A stretch of 64,000 bases of DNA, taken from the NCBI GenBank assembly GCA_004017535.1, contig SAJS01000010.1, forward strand, positions 62,001 to 126,000, given 5' to 3'. Origin of the DNA: Mesorhizobium sp. (GTDB lineage: Bacteria > Pseudomonadota > Alphaproteobacteria > Rhizobiales > Rhizobiaceae). This document shows, piece by piece, positions 43,896 through 53,079 of the stretch (positions within the stretch are counted from its first letter, which is position 1; the number at the start of each line of letters is the position of its first letter). The position numbers were made by a program, and so were the translations under genes. The notes beneath the pieces are model-generated. The model was given only the letters and a program-made list of their open reading frames with translations, searched no databases and had not been told where the DNA came from.

Positions 43896-44606
43896 ATGAG
43901 CAAGCAGATCCCAATCGCTGTCGCCGTCTGGTCGCTGCTCACTCTCATTCCTGCCCCTTCGCAAGCCAATCCGCCAAATAGCGCACCTGATACGATGGAA
44001 GCGCGCGTGCAAGCTTGCACCATCTGTCATGGCGATGAAGGCAAAGGGACCAACGATGTCTATTTCCCACGATTGGCTGGCAAGCCGGCGGGCTATCTCT
44101 ATAACCAATTGCTCGCATTCAGGACGGGGCGCCGCCACTACCCGCCCATGAACTACCTGCTCGAATTCCTGCCTGAGCCCTACCTGAAGGCGATGGCGGA
44201 ATATTTTGCCGAGCAGCATCCTCCATTACCCGCGATAGCTCCGCCCGAAGTCTCTCAGGGGGTGCTGGCCCACGGACAGGGGCTGGTAACCCATGGCGAT
44301 GCCGCGCGCTCTATCCCTGCCTGCGCCAGCTGTCACGGTGCTTCCCTCACCGGCATGGAGCCAGCCATTCCCGGTCTGCTCGGTCTGCGCCCCGCCTACG
44401 TGAGCGCTCAACTGGGGGCCTGGCGTTACGGCACCCGGACGGCAAAAGCACCGGACTGCATGCAAGTCGTGGCAGGACATCTGACGGAAGATGACGTCAA
44501 GGCCGTTGCGGCGTGGCTCTCCTCGCTCCCCGCGCCTGCAAATGCATCTCCCGCGCCGAAGGGCACTTACACCTTGCCCTTTGACTGCGGAAGCCAGCCC
44601 AATTGA
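43896..44606 (+). CDS. Diheme cytochrome c (c4-like), first of the oxidase operon
   Basis: 236 residues with a signal peptide (cleavage near SQANP). Two class I haem sites, CTICH near residue 41 and CASCH near 144, each with a later Met ligand region, make a c4-like tandem. Periplasmic; likely passes electrons to the CuA subunit of the oxidase encoded downstream. The next gene starts 10 bp later. Confidence 0.9.
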   Translation: MSKQIPIAVAVWSLLTLIPAPSQANPPNSAPDTMEARVQACTICHGDEGKGTNDVYFPRLAGKPAGYLYNQLLAFRTGRRHYPPMNYLLEFLPEPYLKAMAEYFAEQHPPLPAIAPPEVSQGVLAHGQGLVTHGDAARSIPACASCHGASLTGMEPAIPGLLGLRPAYVSAQLGAWRYGTRTAKAPDCMQVVAGHLTEDDVKAVAAWLSSLPAPANASPAPKGTYTLPFDCGSQPN

Positions 44607-44616
44607 AAGGTGAGCC

Positions 44617-45900
44617 ATGCTGAAGGTCAAAATCCTAGTCGGCCTGCTCGCGCTAGCGGGCGCTGTGCCCATCGCACTGGTCGTTGTGTCCAAGCAGACA
44701 GCCGCTCAGGCGCAAGAGCAGAAGTCGGTTGCGCCGGCGTCGACAATAAGCAAAGGCGAATACCTTGCACGTGCCGGCGACTGCATCGCCTGCCATACGG
44801 CACCTGAGGGGAAGCTGTTCGCGGGCGGACGGGCAATGCCCACGCCCTTCGGCACGCTGTACACGTCAAACATCACGCCTGACCCCGAGACCGGGATCGG
44901 CAGATGGACGGCAGAAGAATTCTACGGGATGATGCACACGGGCCGGTCGCGTGATGGTGGGTTGATTTATCCGGCGATGCCTTTCGCCTCCTATACCAAG
45001 GTGACCCGGGAAGACAGCGATGCGATCTACGCCTATCTGAAATCCGTCGAGCCGGTGAAACAGCTGAATCGGCCGCACGACCTCAGTTTCCCCTACAATA
45101 ACCGGTCGCTCATTCTGGGCTGGCGGACCTTGTTTTTCTCCGAGGGCGAATATCAGCCAGACCCGAGCAAGTCCGCGGAATGGAATCGCGGCGCCTATCT
45201 CGTCGAAGGGCTGGGCCACTGCGGCATGTGCCACACGCCGATCAACGCTCTCGGCGGCAACTCACAATCCGATGCCTTCAAGGGCGGCCTGATACCGATG
45301 CAGAATTGGTATGCGCCGTCGCTCACCTCGAACAAGGAGGCTGGCCTGGGCGACTGGACCATCGAAGACATATCCGACCTGCTGCGTACCGGGGTTTCCA
45401 AGCGGGGTGCCGTCTATGGTCCGATGGCCGAAGTTACGTACAATAGTCTTCAATATCTCAGCGACGAAGACACGCGCGCGATGGCCGTCTACCTGAAAGG
45501 CATCGCGCAGGATGCCGCTCCCGACGTCGCTCAACCTTCCGTGCCGCCAAGCGAAGGAAGCCTGCTGATGAGCCTTGGCAAGACGGTTTACGATCAGCGC
45601 TGCGACAGCTGCCACGGCGCGCAGGGGGAAGGCGCTCCGCCGCATTATCCGCCACTCGCTGGCAACCAGTCGATCCAGATGCAATCGGCGGTGAATGCAA
45701 TCCGCATGGTGCTGAACGGCGGCTACCCTCCTGGTACGGCTGGCAACCCAATGCCCTACGGCATGCCTCCCTTTGCCGGCGTCCTTTCGGACAACGAGGT
45801 CGCTGCGGTCGTCACCTACATCCGCACTTCATGGGGCAATAGAGGGGCGGCGATCAGCGCCTCCGAGGCAAACCAGCTGCGCTCCGCGCAGTTGAACTGA
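44617..45900 (+). CDS. Triheme cytochrome c
   Basis: 427 residues. N-terminal hydrophobic signal or anchor (LLALAGAVPIALVVVS), then three haem c sites: CIACH near 59, CGMCH near 203 and CDSCH near 330. The layout matches the triheme cytochrome c subunits of membrane alcohol or gluconate dehydrogenases, but no dehydrogenase subunit is next to it; in this operon it probably links the quinol or dehydrogenase side to the oxidase. Confidence 0.88.
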   Translation: MLKVKILVGLLALAGAVPIALVVVSKQTAAQAQEQKSVAPASTISKGEYLARAGDCIACHTAPEGKLFAGGRAMPTPFGTLYTSNITPDPETGIGRWTAEEFYGMMHTGRSRDGGLIYPAMPFASYTKVTREDSDAIYAYLKSVEPVKQLNRPHDLSFPYNNRSLILGWRTLFFSEGEYQPDPSKSAEWNRGAYLVEGLGHCGMCHTPINALGGNSQSDAFKGGLIPMQNWYAPSLTSNKEAGLGDWTIEDISDLLRTGVSKRGAVYGPMAEVTYNSLQYLSDEDTRAMAVYLKGIAQDAAPDVAQPSVPPSEGSLLMSLGKTVYDQRCDSCHGAQGEGAPPHYPPLAGNQSIQMQSAVNAIRMVLNGGYPPGTAGNPMPYGMPPFAGVLSDNEVAAVVTYIRTSWGNRGAAISASEANQLRSAQLN

Positions 45901-45908
45901 GAGGCGAA

Positions 45909-46082
45909 ATGATCAACTCCGACCTGCCGCATGGAAATGAATCCGGGGACGAGGCTCTCGAAAGGGTTTTGCGGACTGGCCCGCGCGGCGCGTTTGTACT
46001 CGCCGGCGTAACGACGGCGATAGTGCTTGCTCTTTGGCTGGCCTTCTATTTCCTCGTGTTTATACCGCACGCCAACCCATAA
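45909..46082 (+). CDS. Small oxidase subunit, 57 aa (subunit IIa-like)
   Basis: ATG 45909 gives MINSDLPHGNESGDEALERV, one hydrophobic helix (FVLAGVTTAIVLALWLAFYF) and a short end. GAGGCG precedes the start. Placement directly before the CuA subunit and the single-helix plan match the small 2A-type subunits of ba3 oxidases. Family assignment is by context and topology. Confidence 0.65.
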   Translation: MINSDLPHGNESGDEALERVLRTGPRGAFVLAGVTTAIVLALWLAFYFLVFIPHANP

Positions 46083-46100
46083 GGCTCAAGGGCAATCTCG

Positions 46101-46658
46101 ATGAGCGAGCATCCGACCGACCATGCCGCAACCGCGATACGCGCCGAGAAGAACTGGGCGACGATCGCGGTCTTGATCATAGCCTTTCTTGCCGGCATGG
46201 CGGCATTCGCGGGCATACATCAAGCAACGATGCCGCAAGCGCGCGTCGAGACGGCTGATCCGACAACACTTCACCTGTCAGGCGAATTCGTAGAGTCCAA
46301 CCTTGGCAGCGCGCTCGAGCCGGATGGTTCCGTGACGGTCCGAGCGATCGGGCAACAATATTCCTTCACGCCACAGTGCATCCTGATCCCGACGGACACC
46401 ACGATCAACATCCGCGCGACCAGTGCGGACGTCATCCATGGGCTCCTCATTCAGGGCACGACCGTCAACACCATGCTCGTGCCGGGATACATTTCCGTGC
46501 AGAGCGCACGCTTTCGCAAGCCCGGAGAATACCTGATGCCGTGTCAGGAATATTGCAGCTTCGGCCACGAGGGGATGTGGGGAAAAGTCAAGGTCATTGA
46601 CAAATCCGAGTTCATGGCCATGGCGTCCAAGCAAGAGAGGTTGAGCTGTGTTAAATAG
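46101..46658 (+). CDS. ba3-type oxidase subunit II
   Basis: 185 residues. One N-terminal membrane helix (WATIAVLIIAFLAGMAAF) and a cupredoxin domain with the complete CuA site: H113 in DVIHG, then C148, E150, C152, H156 and M159 in CQEYCSFGHEGM. A single anchor instead of two is the mark of B-family oxidases. The last 11 bases overlap subunit I. Confidence 0.93.
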   Translation: MSEHPTDHAATAIRAEKNWATIAVLIIAFLAGMAAFAGIHQATMPQARVETADPTTLHLSGEFVESNLGSALEPDGSVTVRAIGQQYSFTPQCILIPTDTTINIRATSADVIHGLLIQGTTVNTMLVPGYISVQSARFRKPGEYLMPCQEYCSFGHEGMWGKVKVIDKSEFMAMASKQERLSCVK

Positions 46659-48270
46659 CCGGCGCCTGATACTCGCTCACTTCTGGTTGGCATTTGCGGT
46701 ATTCGGGGTCGCACTCGTGCTGGGTGCCTGGCAGATGTTCATCCGCAGCCCGCTCCATACCTGGATCAGCGACCCGGAATGGTACTACCGATCCCTGACG
46801 GCCCACGGAACCGTCATGGGCTACGTCTTCCCGACGCTCATCGCCATGGGTTTTGGCTATGCGATTTCAGAGAGCTCCCTCAAGCAGCCCCTTATTGGCC
46901 GGCGGTGGGCTTGGGCAGGTTTCGGTCTGATCCTGGTCGGCGCTGTGACGGCGATGGTTCCGGTTTCGCTCGGCCGCGCGTCGGTGCTCTACACCTTCTA
47001 TCCGCCGTTGATCGGAAGCGCCTTCTATTACATCGGCGTCGTGCTTGTGGTCGTCGGCTCCTGGATCTGGGTGGCGCTGATGTCCATCAACCTAAGGATC
47101 TGGAAGGGCAACAATCCCGACACGCCGGTGCCTCTGGCAATGTTCGCGAATGTCGCCGGAGCATATCTCTGGGCCTGGACGGCCGTGGGGGCGGCGCTGG
47201 AACTGCTGTTCCAGATATTGCCGGTTGCGCTCGGCCTGAAATCCACCATCGACGCCGGCCTGGCCCGCGTCTTCTTCTCGTGGACGCTGCACGCCATCGT
47301 CTATTTCTGGCTGATGCCGACTTACATCGCCTACTACACGATCGTGCCGCGAGCCATTGGCGGCAAGCTCTACAGCGACACGATGGGCAGGATTGCCTTC
47401 GTCCTGTTCCTGGTGGTGGCGATGCCAATCGGCATTCATCACGCCTTCGCCGATCCCCAGGTCGGTGCCGGCTTCAAGTTCATCCATTCGGCATTCACCG
47501 CGATGGTGGCCTTGCCGACTCTGCTTACGGTGTTCACGATCTGCGCTTCGGTAGAGATCGCCGGTCGACTTCGCGGCGGCCGCGGCCCGCTCGGATGGAT
47601 TGCGGCCTTGCCCTGGAATAATCCGATCATGCTGGCCACCGCCTTCTCCTTCGTCCTGCTGGGTTTCGGCGGCGCCGGAGGCCTGATCAACATGAGCTAC
47701 CAGCTCGACACCACGATCCATAACACGCAGTGGATCACCGGCCATTTCCATCTCATCTTCGGCGGCGCGATCGTCATCATGTACTTCGCCATCGCCTATG
47801 ACCTGTGGCCACATCTGACTGGGCGCACATTCGACAGTTTTCGCCTGATGCGCCTGCAGCTCTGGCTGTGGTTCGTCGGCATGATCATCACGACGTTCCC
47901 CTGGCACTATGTCGGAATCCTCGGCATGCCCCGACGCATGGCCTATTTCGATTACACCGACCCGGCGCTCGCGTCGGAGGCCATGTCGGTGACCATGTCG
48001 GCCTTAGGCGGCTTTATCCTTCTGATCTCCGGAGCGCTCTTCATCCTCATCCTCATCCGAGGCCAGCGGTCTCCTGCGATGGAAGCTGAAGAGTATCGCT
48101 TCAGCATGGCGGTCCATCCTCCAGCCTCTGTGCCTGTGGCGTTGAACAGCTACGGCCTGTGGTTGGCGCTGATGATCGGGCTCACAGTGACCAACTACGG
48201 CTTTCCGATCGCCCAGCTCGCGCTGCGGCAAGGCACTTCAGTTCCGGCCGTCTACATCGGAGCGCAATGA
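46648..48270 (+). CDS. ba3-type haem-copper oxidase subunit I
   Basis: 540 residues from a GTG start. Haem ligands are H53 (TAHGTV), H366 and H368 (TGHFHLI); CuB ligands H215 with Y219 (HAIVYFW) and H264/H265. The HPEV glutamate of A-type oxidases is absent, which places it in the B family, usually of high oxygen affinity. Overlaps subunit II and the next cytochrome gene, so the whole operon is tightly coupled. Confidence 0.93.
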   Translation: MLNSRRLILAHFWLAFAVFGVALVLGAWQMFIRSPLHTWISDPEWYYRSLTAHGTVMGYVFPTLIAMGFGYAISESSLKQPLIGRRWAWAGFGLILVGAVTAMVPVSLGRASVLYTFYPPLIGSAFYYIGVVLVVVGSWIWVALMSINLRIWKGNNPDTPVPLAMFANVAGAYLWAWTAVGAALELLFQILPVALGLKSTIDAGLARVFFSWTLHAIVYFWLMPTYIAYYTIVPRAIGGKLYSDTMGRIAFVLFLVVAMPIGIHHAFADPQVGAGFKFIHSAFTAMVALPTLLTVFTICASVEIAGRLRGGRGPLGWIAALPWNNPIMLATAFSFVLLGFGGAGGLINMSYQLDTTIHNTQWITGHFHLIFGGAIVIMYFAIAYDLWPHLTGRTFDSFRLMRLQLWLWFVGMIITTFPWHYVGILGMPRRMAYFDYTDPALASEAMSVTMSALGGFILLISGALFILILIRGQRSPAMEAEEYRFSMAVHPPASVPVALNSYGLWLALMIGLTVTNYGFPIAQLALRQGTSVPAVYIGAQ

Positions 48271-49085
48271 TGCCGACCGAACGCTTGTTCTCCACAGCCA
48301 ATCGCTGGTTCAGGTTGAGCGTCGGTATCACAGCAGCGCTGGTGATCCTGACGGCGCTTGGCGGATTTATCCTGCTTCCCTATGCGCAGTCTGACCTGAA
48401 GGTGGCAGGCCTGTGGGACGCAATCTGCAGCGCTGCCGGCATTCCCAAGCTGACATCAAGCGCAAGCTCCGTTCAGCCGACGTTCAAGACCTCCGACGTC
48501 ATCATGACGTCGGCAATGCTGGCCAATCCCTCCAGCGAATCCATCGGGCGAGGAGCAACGCTGGCTCAGCAATGCGCGATCTGCCACGGCCCGACGGGCG
48601 TCAGTCGGGCGGATTCGCCAAATCTCGCTGGCCAATATCCGGCCGTGATCTTCAAACAGCTGAAAGATTTCAAATCCGGCGCGCGCACCAACGCCGTGAT
48701 GAGCCCATTCGCGCCGCATCTGACCGATCAGGACATGGTCGATCTCGCGGTCTATTACCATTATCTGCCCCGGTTACCCGCCTACCATCCGACGCAGAAG
48801 ATTCCGGCGCCGCGCATCGTCATCAACGGCGCTCCGATGCGAGGTATCGCCCCCTGCGGCTCCTGCCATGGCGGTCTCGACAACAAGACAGGAAGCCCGT
48901 GGCTCGAAGGTCAGTCGGCGGCCTATATGAAAGCGCAGTTGCGCGCTTTTGCCGATGGAGCGCGTCGCAACGACATCAGCCAGCAGATGCGGAACATCGC
49001 TCGGGCAATGACGGCGGAAGAAATAGAAGAAGCCGCCAACTACTACGCGTCGCAGCCGCCGGATGAATACAGCGCAGCGCGCTGA
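48267..49085 (+). CDS. Diheme cytochrome c (c4-like), last of the oxidase operon
   Basis: 272 residues starting within the oxidase stop codon (ATGA). One N-terminal membrane anchor, a linker of about 60 residues, then two haem c domains with CAICH near 104 and CGSCH near 201. A second c4-like donor in the same operon suggests branched electron input or stepwise transfer to CuA. Confidence 0.88.
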   Translation: MMPTERLFSTANRWFRLSVGITAALVILTALGGFILLPYAQSDLKVAGLWDAICSAAGIPKLTSSASSVQPTFKTSDVIMTSAMLANPSSESIGRGATLAQQCAICHGPTGVSRADSPNLAGQYPAVIFKQLKDFKSGARTNAVMSPFAPHLTDQDMVDLAVYYHYLPRLPAYHPTQKIPAPRIVINGAPMRGIAPCGSCHGGLDNKTGSPWLEGQSAAYMKAQLRAFADGARRNDISQQMRNIARAMTAEEIEEAANYYASQPPDEYSAAR

Positions 49086-49482
49086 GGCCGCATGATCATT
49101 GCCACTTCAGCGCACTGGCAGAAACTCGTTTCCACAGCCCACTTGCACAGGTTTGACTGGCGCCGCCGCTAAAGCGGCGAAGAACGATAGATCAAGCGAA
49201 GGCAGGCAATACAACACGCGACTCAATGCGCCTGGCGAATTGGTCCCGGCGCAACCGCACTTCCCCCGGAGCGAAGGCAGCTGGAAAGCGTTGGGCGACT
49301 TCACCGTGAAGCGCAAGGCAGAGAGCGGCGGCGATTCTGCCGATGACGCGACGAGATGGCGGCATGGCGGCAGCTTCGTCGGGAGCCAGCTGCCGGCAGC
49401 GACCGAAAACCATCGCGCCGCCCAGGTCAATATTGCGGCGATAGACTGAACAAGGAGCGACTGGACCGGCTTGCTTGGCGGG
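49086..49482. other. Convergent spacer
   Basis: About 400 bp between the oxidase operon and the mog gene. A minus-strand frame at 49192-49413 has protein-like composition but no motif, start support or operon context, so it is not called. Confidence 0.35.
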
Positions 49483-49986
49483 TCATCCCGAAGAGGAATT
49501 CAACACGATCGAGCCCGCGCCAATGAGCTCGAGACAGTAGGGCACGGCCGGAAAGACGGCGCTGAGGCACACGTCGATGGAGGACGGCTTTCCGGGCAAA
49601 TTTATGATCAGCGATCGGCCGCGCACCCCCGCGGTCTGGCGTGAAAGGATGGCGGTGCGCACATGCTGCAGGCTTGCCTGCCGCATGAGCTCGCCGAACC
49701 CGGGCAGTTCCTTGATGATGACCTGCCGCATAGCTTCCGGGGTGAGGTCCCTTGGCGAGGGACCGGTTCCGCCGGTCGTCAGGATCAGGTCGGCTCCTGC
49801 CCGGTCGCAAAGCTCGATAAGCACGTCGCGGACACCCTCAAGGCCGTCGGGCACGATGCGGCGAACAAAGTCGCAGGGTTGCGCCAGGACAGGCCGAAGC
49901 CAGCGCTCGATCGCCGGTCCGCCGAGATCTTCGTACTCGCCGCGGCTTGCACGGTCGGAGATGGTCACGATCGCGATCCGGGTCAT
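49483..49986 (-). CDS. mog: MogA/MoaB-type molybdopterin adenylyltransferase
   Basis: 167 residues. The MPT-binding fold is shown by IAIVTISDRASRGEYEDLGG at the start, LILTTGGTGPSPRDLTPEAM (the TGGTG loop) and RSLIINLPGKPSSIDVCL. The enzyme adenylates molybdopterin before molybdenum insertion. It is the last gene of the DUF6455-ubiTUV operon, six bases after ubiV. A link to Mo enzymes such as nitrate reductase would make sense in a low-oxygen operon, but none is in the window. Confidence 0.88.
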   Translation of the reverse strand: MTRIAIVTISDRASRGEYEDLGGPAIERWLRPVLAQPCDFVRRIVPDGLEGVRDVLIELCDRAGADLILTTGGTGPSPRDLTPEAMRQVIIKELPGFGELMRQASLQHVRTAILSRQTAGVRGRSLIINLPGKPSSIDVCLSAVFPAVPYCLELIGAGSIVLNSSSG

Positions 49987-49992
49987 TTGCAG

Positions 49993-50907
49993 TCAGGGGG
50001 AAGCGATTACCTGCCAACCGGGCCTGGCGTGGGCGCACCCGTCGACGAGGGTGCCCGGCAGATCGAGGCACGACAGGGCGAAGCGGGCGTCTTCGGGTTC
50101 CTCCCTGCCGTCGGCAAGTCTTCTATAGATCCTCGCCACCTCGACCATGTCGCATGTCTGCGGGGACAGACGAAGGCGCCTGATGCCCTTTGAGGCAAGC
50201 GCGTCAGGAGCGGGGCAGAAGGCTTGAACCTGATTGGAAAGGGTCTGCACGCCGTTGATGGCGAGGAACTGCTGGTCGTCGAGCGTATCGACCGCGAGAC
50301 CGTCGGGATCCCGTTCGCATGTGAACTGGCACGAATCCTTGTGAAGGCCATGGATTCGCGCATGATAGCAGCGCCCTGACAGAGCGAGCGGCAGCCGCCC
50401 GAAGGCGAAAATCTCGAACTCGGCCTCCGGACATTTCACTGACATGGCGCCGGCCGCCGCAAACGATAATTCCACGGGCGGGCAGATCGTCTGCGCGCCG
50501 AGCTTGATCAGGAATTTCGCGGACGCCTCGTTGTAGACGTTAATAAACGGACCCGTGACGAAGGCTTTGCCGGACCGTGATGGCAAGCCGGATACGTCAT
50601 TGATCTCGACCAGCCGCTCGTCTCCGCAAATGTCCTCGAGGCTTTTTCGTTCCCGCACGGTCGCGGGCGCTGCCAGTGTGGACAGAACCACCTGCTTGCC
50701 GCCGCGCTCCAGCCGTTCGATCGCGGCCGGCCATGCGGGATCGGAAAACGGCATTCGTTTTCCGCAGACGACTTCACCGACGTGGACGCGCTCGACAGGA
50801 GCCTCGTCCGCTATCCTGCGGTAAAAGTCGAGGAGACGGTCGGGGGACCAATGGAAGAAGACCGGCCCAAGCGTCAGCATGGTTTCCGTTCGGGCGATTT
50901 CGGGCAC
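49993..50907 (-). CDS. ubiV: U32 protease-like UbiV
   Basis: 304 residues of the U32 (YhbV) family. Conserved parts are LTLGPVFFHWSPDRLLDFYR, VHVGEVVCGKRMPF and the cysteine cluster SGRCYHARIHGLHKDSCQ with a later CxxC-like pair that holds a 4Fe-4S centre in UbiV. With UbiU and UbiT it performs the oxygen-independent hydroxylations of ubiquinone synthesis. Starts three bases after ubiU. Confidence 0.88.
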   Translation of the reverse strand: MPEIARTETMLTLGPVFFHWSPDRLLDFYRRIADEAPVERVHVGEVVCGKRMPFSDPAWPAAIERLERGGKQVVLSTLAAPATVRERKSLEDICGDERLVEINDVSGLPSRSGKAFVTGPFINVYNEASAKFLIKLGAQTICPPVELSFAAAGAMSVKCPEAEFEIFAFGRLPLALSGRCYHARIHGLHKDSCQFTCERDPDGLAVDTLDDQQFLAINGVQTLSNQVQAFCPAPDALASKGIRRLRLSPQTCDMVEVARIYRRLADGREEPEDARFALSCLDLPGTLVDGCAHARPGWQVIASP

Positions 50908-50910
50908 CGT

Positions 50911-51909
50911 CTATCTCCATTTCTTCTCGTAAGCGCCGGCCGTCTGCCGGGCCCCTTCCGACTGGCCGGCCAGAAGCCGGCCGATGTCGAGGGGCTCACC
51001 GCCCTTTTCGACCGCGTCGACGGCTTTCCTGAAGGCGCGCACCACCTCGCTTACATAGCCCTTGCCGCGCTGACGCCCCTCGATCTTCAGCGCAGTCACC
51101 CCGGCGGCCTTCAAGCCTGCGATCATGCCGCCGGCATTCAGACTGACGGGATCCTCGAACAGATGGGACGTCCTGCCGTCGGCCTTGAACTTGCCTTTGC
51201 AGAGAGTGGGATAACCGACCGGCTGGCCGCGCTCATATCGGTCGATGGTGAAGCCGGACAGCCGCGCCGTCGTGCCGCCCGGCTCTTCGTCGTAGCTCAC
51301 CATCTGCGGCGGCGAGCAGACACCGTTGAGGTTCGGCGATTTTCCCGTGGCGTATGACGAGAGATAGCAGCGCCCCTCGATCATCACGCAAAGGCCGCCG
51401 AAAACGAAGGCTTCGGTTTCCACGTCGATGGCGCGGTTCAGCGCCGCTATCTCCTGGAGCGAAAGTACCCTTGGAAGCACCACACGACGGATGCCGAACT
51501 GAGCCGCATAGAAGCCGATCGCTTCCGGCGTCGCCGCGGCAGCCTGCACCGAAAGGTGAAGGCGGATCTGACTGTGGTTCTTCGCCACATGATCGAGGAC
51601 GGCGAAATCCGCGGCTATGATGGCATCCGCGCCGCTTTCGGCCGCCGCGTCGGCAGCTTTCTTCCAGATGTCGACATCGTCGACGCGCGCGAAAGTATTA
51701 ATCGCAACCAGAACCTTGCTGCCATGATCGTGCGCAAAGCGGACACCTTCGGCGAGCTCATCCCTGGAGAAATTGAGCCCGGGGAAATTGCGGGCGTTGG
51801 TCTCGTCGCGAAATCCGCAATAAACCGCATCCGCGCCGGCCTGGACGGCTGCCCTCAACGTAGCGGGCGTTCCCGCCGGACAGACAAGTTCCAAGCGTGT
51901 CATCGTCAT
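50911..51909 (-). CDS. ubiU: U32 protease-like UbiU
   Basis: 332 residues of the U32 (YhbU) family: LELVCPAGTPATLRAAVQAG, AVYCGFRDETNARNFPGLNF, and the Fe-S cysteines in FGGLCVMIEGRCYLSS with CSPPQ and the later CKGKF. UbiU forms a heterodimer with UbiV. Its start overlaps the stop of ubiT (ATGA). Confidence 0.9.
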   Translation of the reverse strand: MTMTRLELVCPAGTPATLRAAVQAGADAVYCGFRDETNARNFPGLNFSRDELAEGVRFAHDHGSKVLVAINTFARVDDVDIWKKAADAAAESGADAIIAADFAVLDHVAKNHSQIRLHLSVQAAAATPEAIGFYAAQFGIRRVVLPRVLSLQEIAALNRAIDVETEAFVFGGLCVMIEGRCYLSSYATGKSPNLNGVCSPPQMVSYDEEPGGTTARLSGFTIDRYERGQPVGYPTLCKGKFKADGRTSHLFEDPVSLNAGGMIAGLKAAGVTALKIEGRQRGKGYVSEVVRAFRKAVDAVEKGGEPLDIGRLLAGQSEGARQTAGAYEKKWR

Positions 51910-52457
51910 GCTTCCCGTGCTCCGCTGGGGTTCTTGTCGGCCAATCGGCGCGCAATGCTCAAGGCGCCAAGGACACCCGTGTCGACACAGCGGGCCAGGA
52001 TGCCGTGCAGTCCGAGCAGGTCTGCAGGGCGAAGCTCGGCATCCTCTATCGTATTCCTCAAGGCAAGCACCGCTTCCGTGCGCCCGCTTATCGAGATCAC
52101 GCGGCTGAAGAACATCGCATCGCCGTCAAGCGTACCGTCAAGCAGTCCCAACAGGGTCAGAAGCGGTCCTTTGATCTGCACGTCCGATCGAGCAGCCTCG
52201 TCCTTGCTCACCACGCGGACGCTGGATCGTTGTCCCTCCGGAACCACACGGAACGCGAATGCGAGGTCGACAGGATCGATACCGAAGCAGGCCGACCGGG
52301 ATTCGCCAAGGCGCTCGAAAAGTCCGGGACGCCGCCTGGCAAGCGAGCGCAAGGACAATGTCAGCAACGGCCCGAGCGGCAGCCCTGCGACCGCCGGAAA
52401 CAGCTGGCGAAAAAGTCCTGGCAACATTGGCTCGGCGTTTGGCGGCCGCATCTTCAA
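51906..52457 (-). CDS. ubiT: SCP2-domain UbiT
   Basis: 183 residues with an SCP2 lipid-binding domain (FAFRVVPEGQ, SDVQIKGPLLTLLGLLDGTL, ALFFSRVIS-like strand), the hallmark of UbiT (YhbT). It replaces UbiJ as the lipid carrier in the anaerobic ubiquinone complex. It lies 39 bp after the DUF6455 gene and overlaps ubiU. Confidence 0.85.
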   Translation of the reverse strand: MKMRPPNAEPMLPGLFRQLFPAVAGLPLGPLLTLSLRSLARRRPGLFERLGESRSACFGIDPVDLAFAFRVVPEGQRSSVRVVSKDEAARSDVQIKGPLLTLLGLLDGTLDGDAMFFSRVISISGRTEAVLALRNTIEDAELRPADLLGLHGILARCVDTGVLGALSIARRLADKNPSGAREA

Positions 52458-52496
52458 GCGCTTTCCGGTCTGGCTTCGATCAGGAGGTCCCGCGAC

Positions 52497-52919
52497 CTAG
52501 GCGTCGCATCTCTTGCGGAGCAGCTTCAAGAAGTTCTCGCTGTTAGGGCAGAAATCCCGATAGTGGCCTTCGAAATCGAAGGCCTGCATACGATCGTGAC
52601 ATTTGCGGCGACGCGGACATGTGATGCAGGTTCGGGACATGAAATGGCTACGCGCGAACTCCAGCGTGTCAAAATCGTCGGGATCGATCCCGACTGAAAG
52701 CATCGCCAACGTGAGCAAATCCTCCGATGCGTAAGGCGGATGCATGGCCTCATCGAACTCGGCGGGCGACATGCCGATATCGTTCAGCATGCCTGTGCAT
52801 TCCTCTGGCTCAAGCGCCCAGAACTCCCGCCTGGCGGTCTTGCTCCGGCTGCGATCCTTGAAAAGGGCGACTGCGGCCCGGCATGCGTCCAAAGTGCCAT
52901 TGATTAGGTTGTTGGCCAT
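52497..52919 (-). CDS. DUF6455 cysteine-containing protein
   Basis: 140 residues. The C-terminal half carries CITCPRRRKCHDRMQ and YRDFCPNSENF, a four-cysteine set typical of DUF6455 proteins and well suited to bind a metal or Fe-S cluster. The N-terminal half holds a DIGMSPAEFDEAMHPPY motif. These genes are found beside denitrification and ubiTUV genes; biochemical role unknown. It is the first gene after the Fnr/NnrR-type box at 53002, so probably the operon's lead gene. Confidence 0.75.
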   Translation of the reverse strand: MANNLINGTLDACRAAVALFKDRSRSKTARREFWALEPEECTGMLNDIGMSPAEFDEAMHPPYASEDLLTLAMLSVGIDPDDFDTLEFARSHFMSRTCITCPRRRKCHDRMQAFDFEGHYRDFCPNSENFLKLLRKRCDA

Positions 52920-53001
52920 CTGAACCCTTCCGACACTGCCTCGACATCGACCAGCCCTCAGGCGATCGAATCTAAGGTATCGTCCGCAAACGGCCCGTTC
53001 T

Positions 53002-53015
53002 TTGATCTAGCGCAA
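53002..53015. promoter_or_regulatory. Fnr/NnrR-type box between ubiTUV and ubiD operons
   Basis: TTGATCTAGCGCAA, two half sites (TTGAT, CGCAA) spaced as in Crp/Fnr-family operators. It lies 83 bp from the DUF6455 start and about 65 bp from ubiD, so it can serve both directions. Confidence 0.6.
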
Positions 53016-53079
53016 CGTTTTCCAGCGGCCGCCGTGAGAGAACAGCATCGCCGACGGTCCGGTCGTGCCGGATTTTGCC

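Noticed and set aside
49192-49413. Minus-strand 73-codon frame between oxidase and mog
   Set aside because: No ribosome site, motif or operon link.
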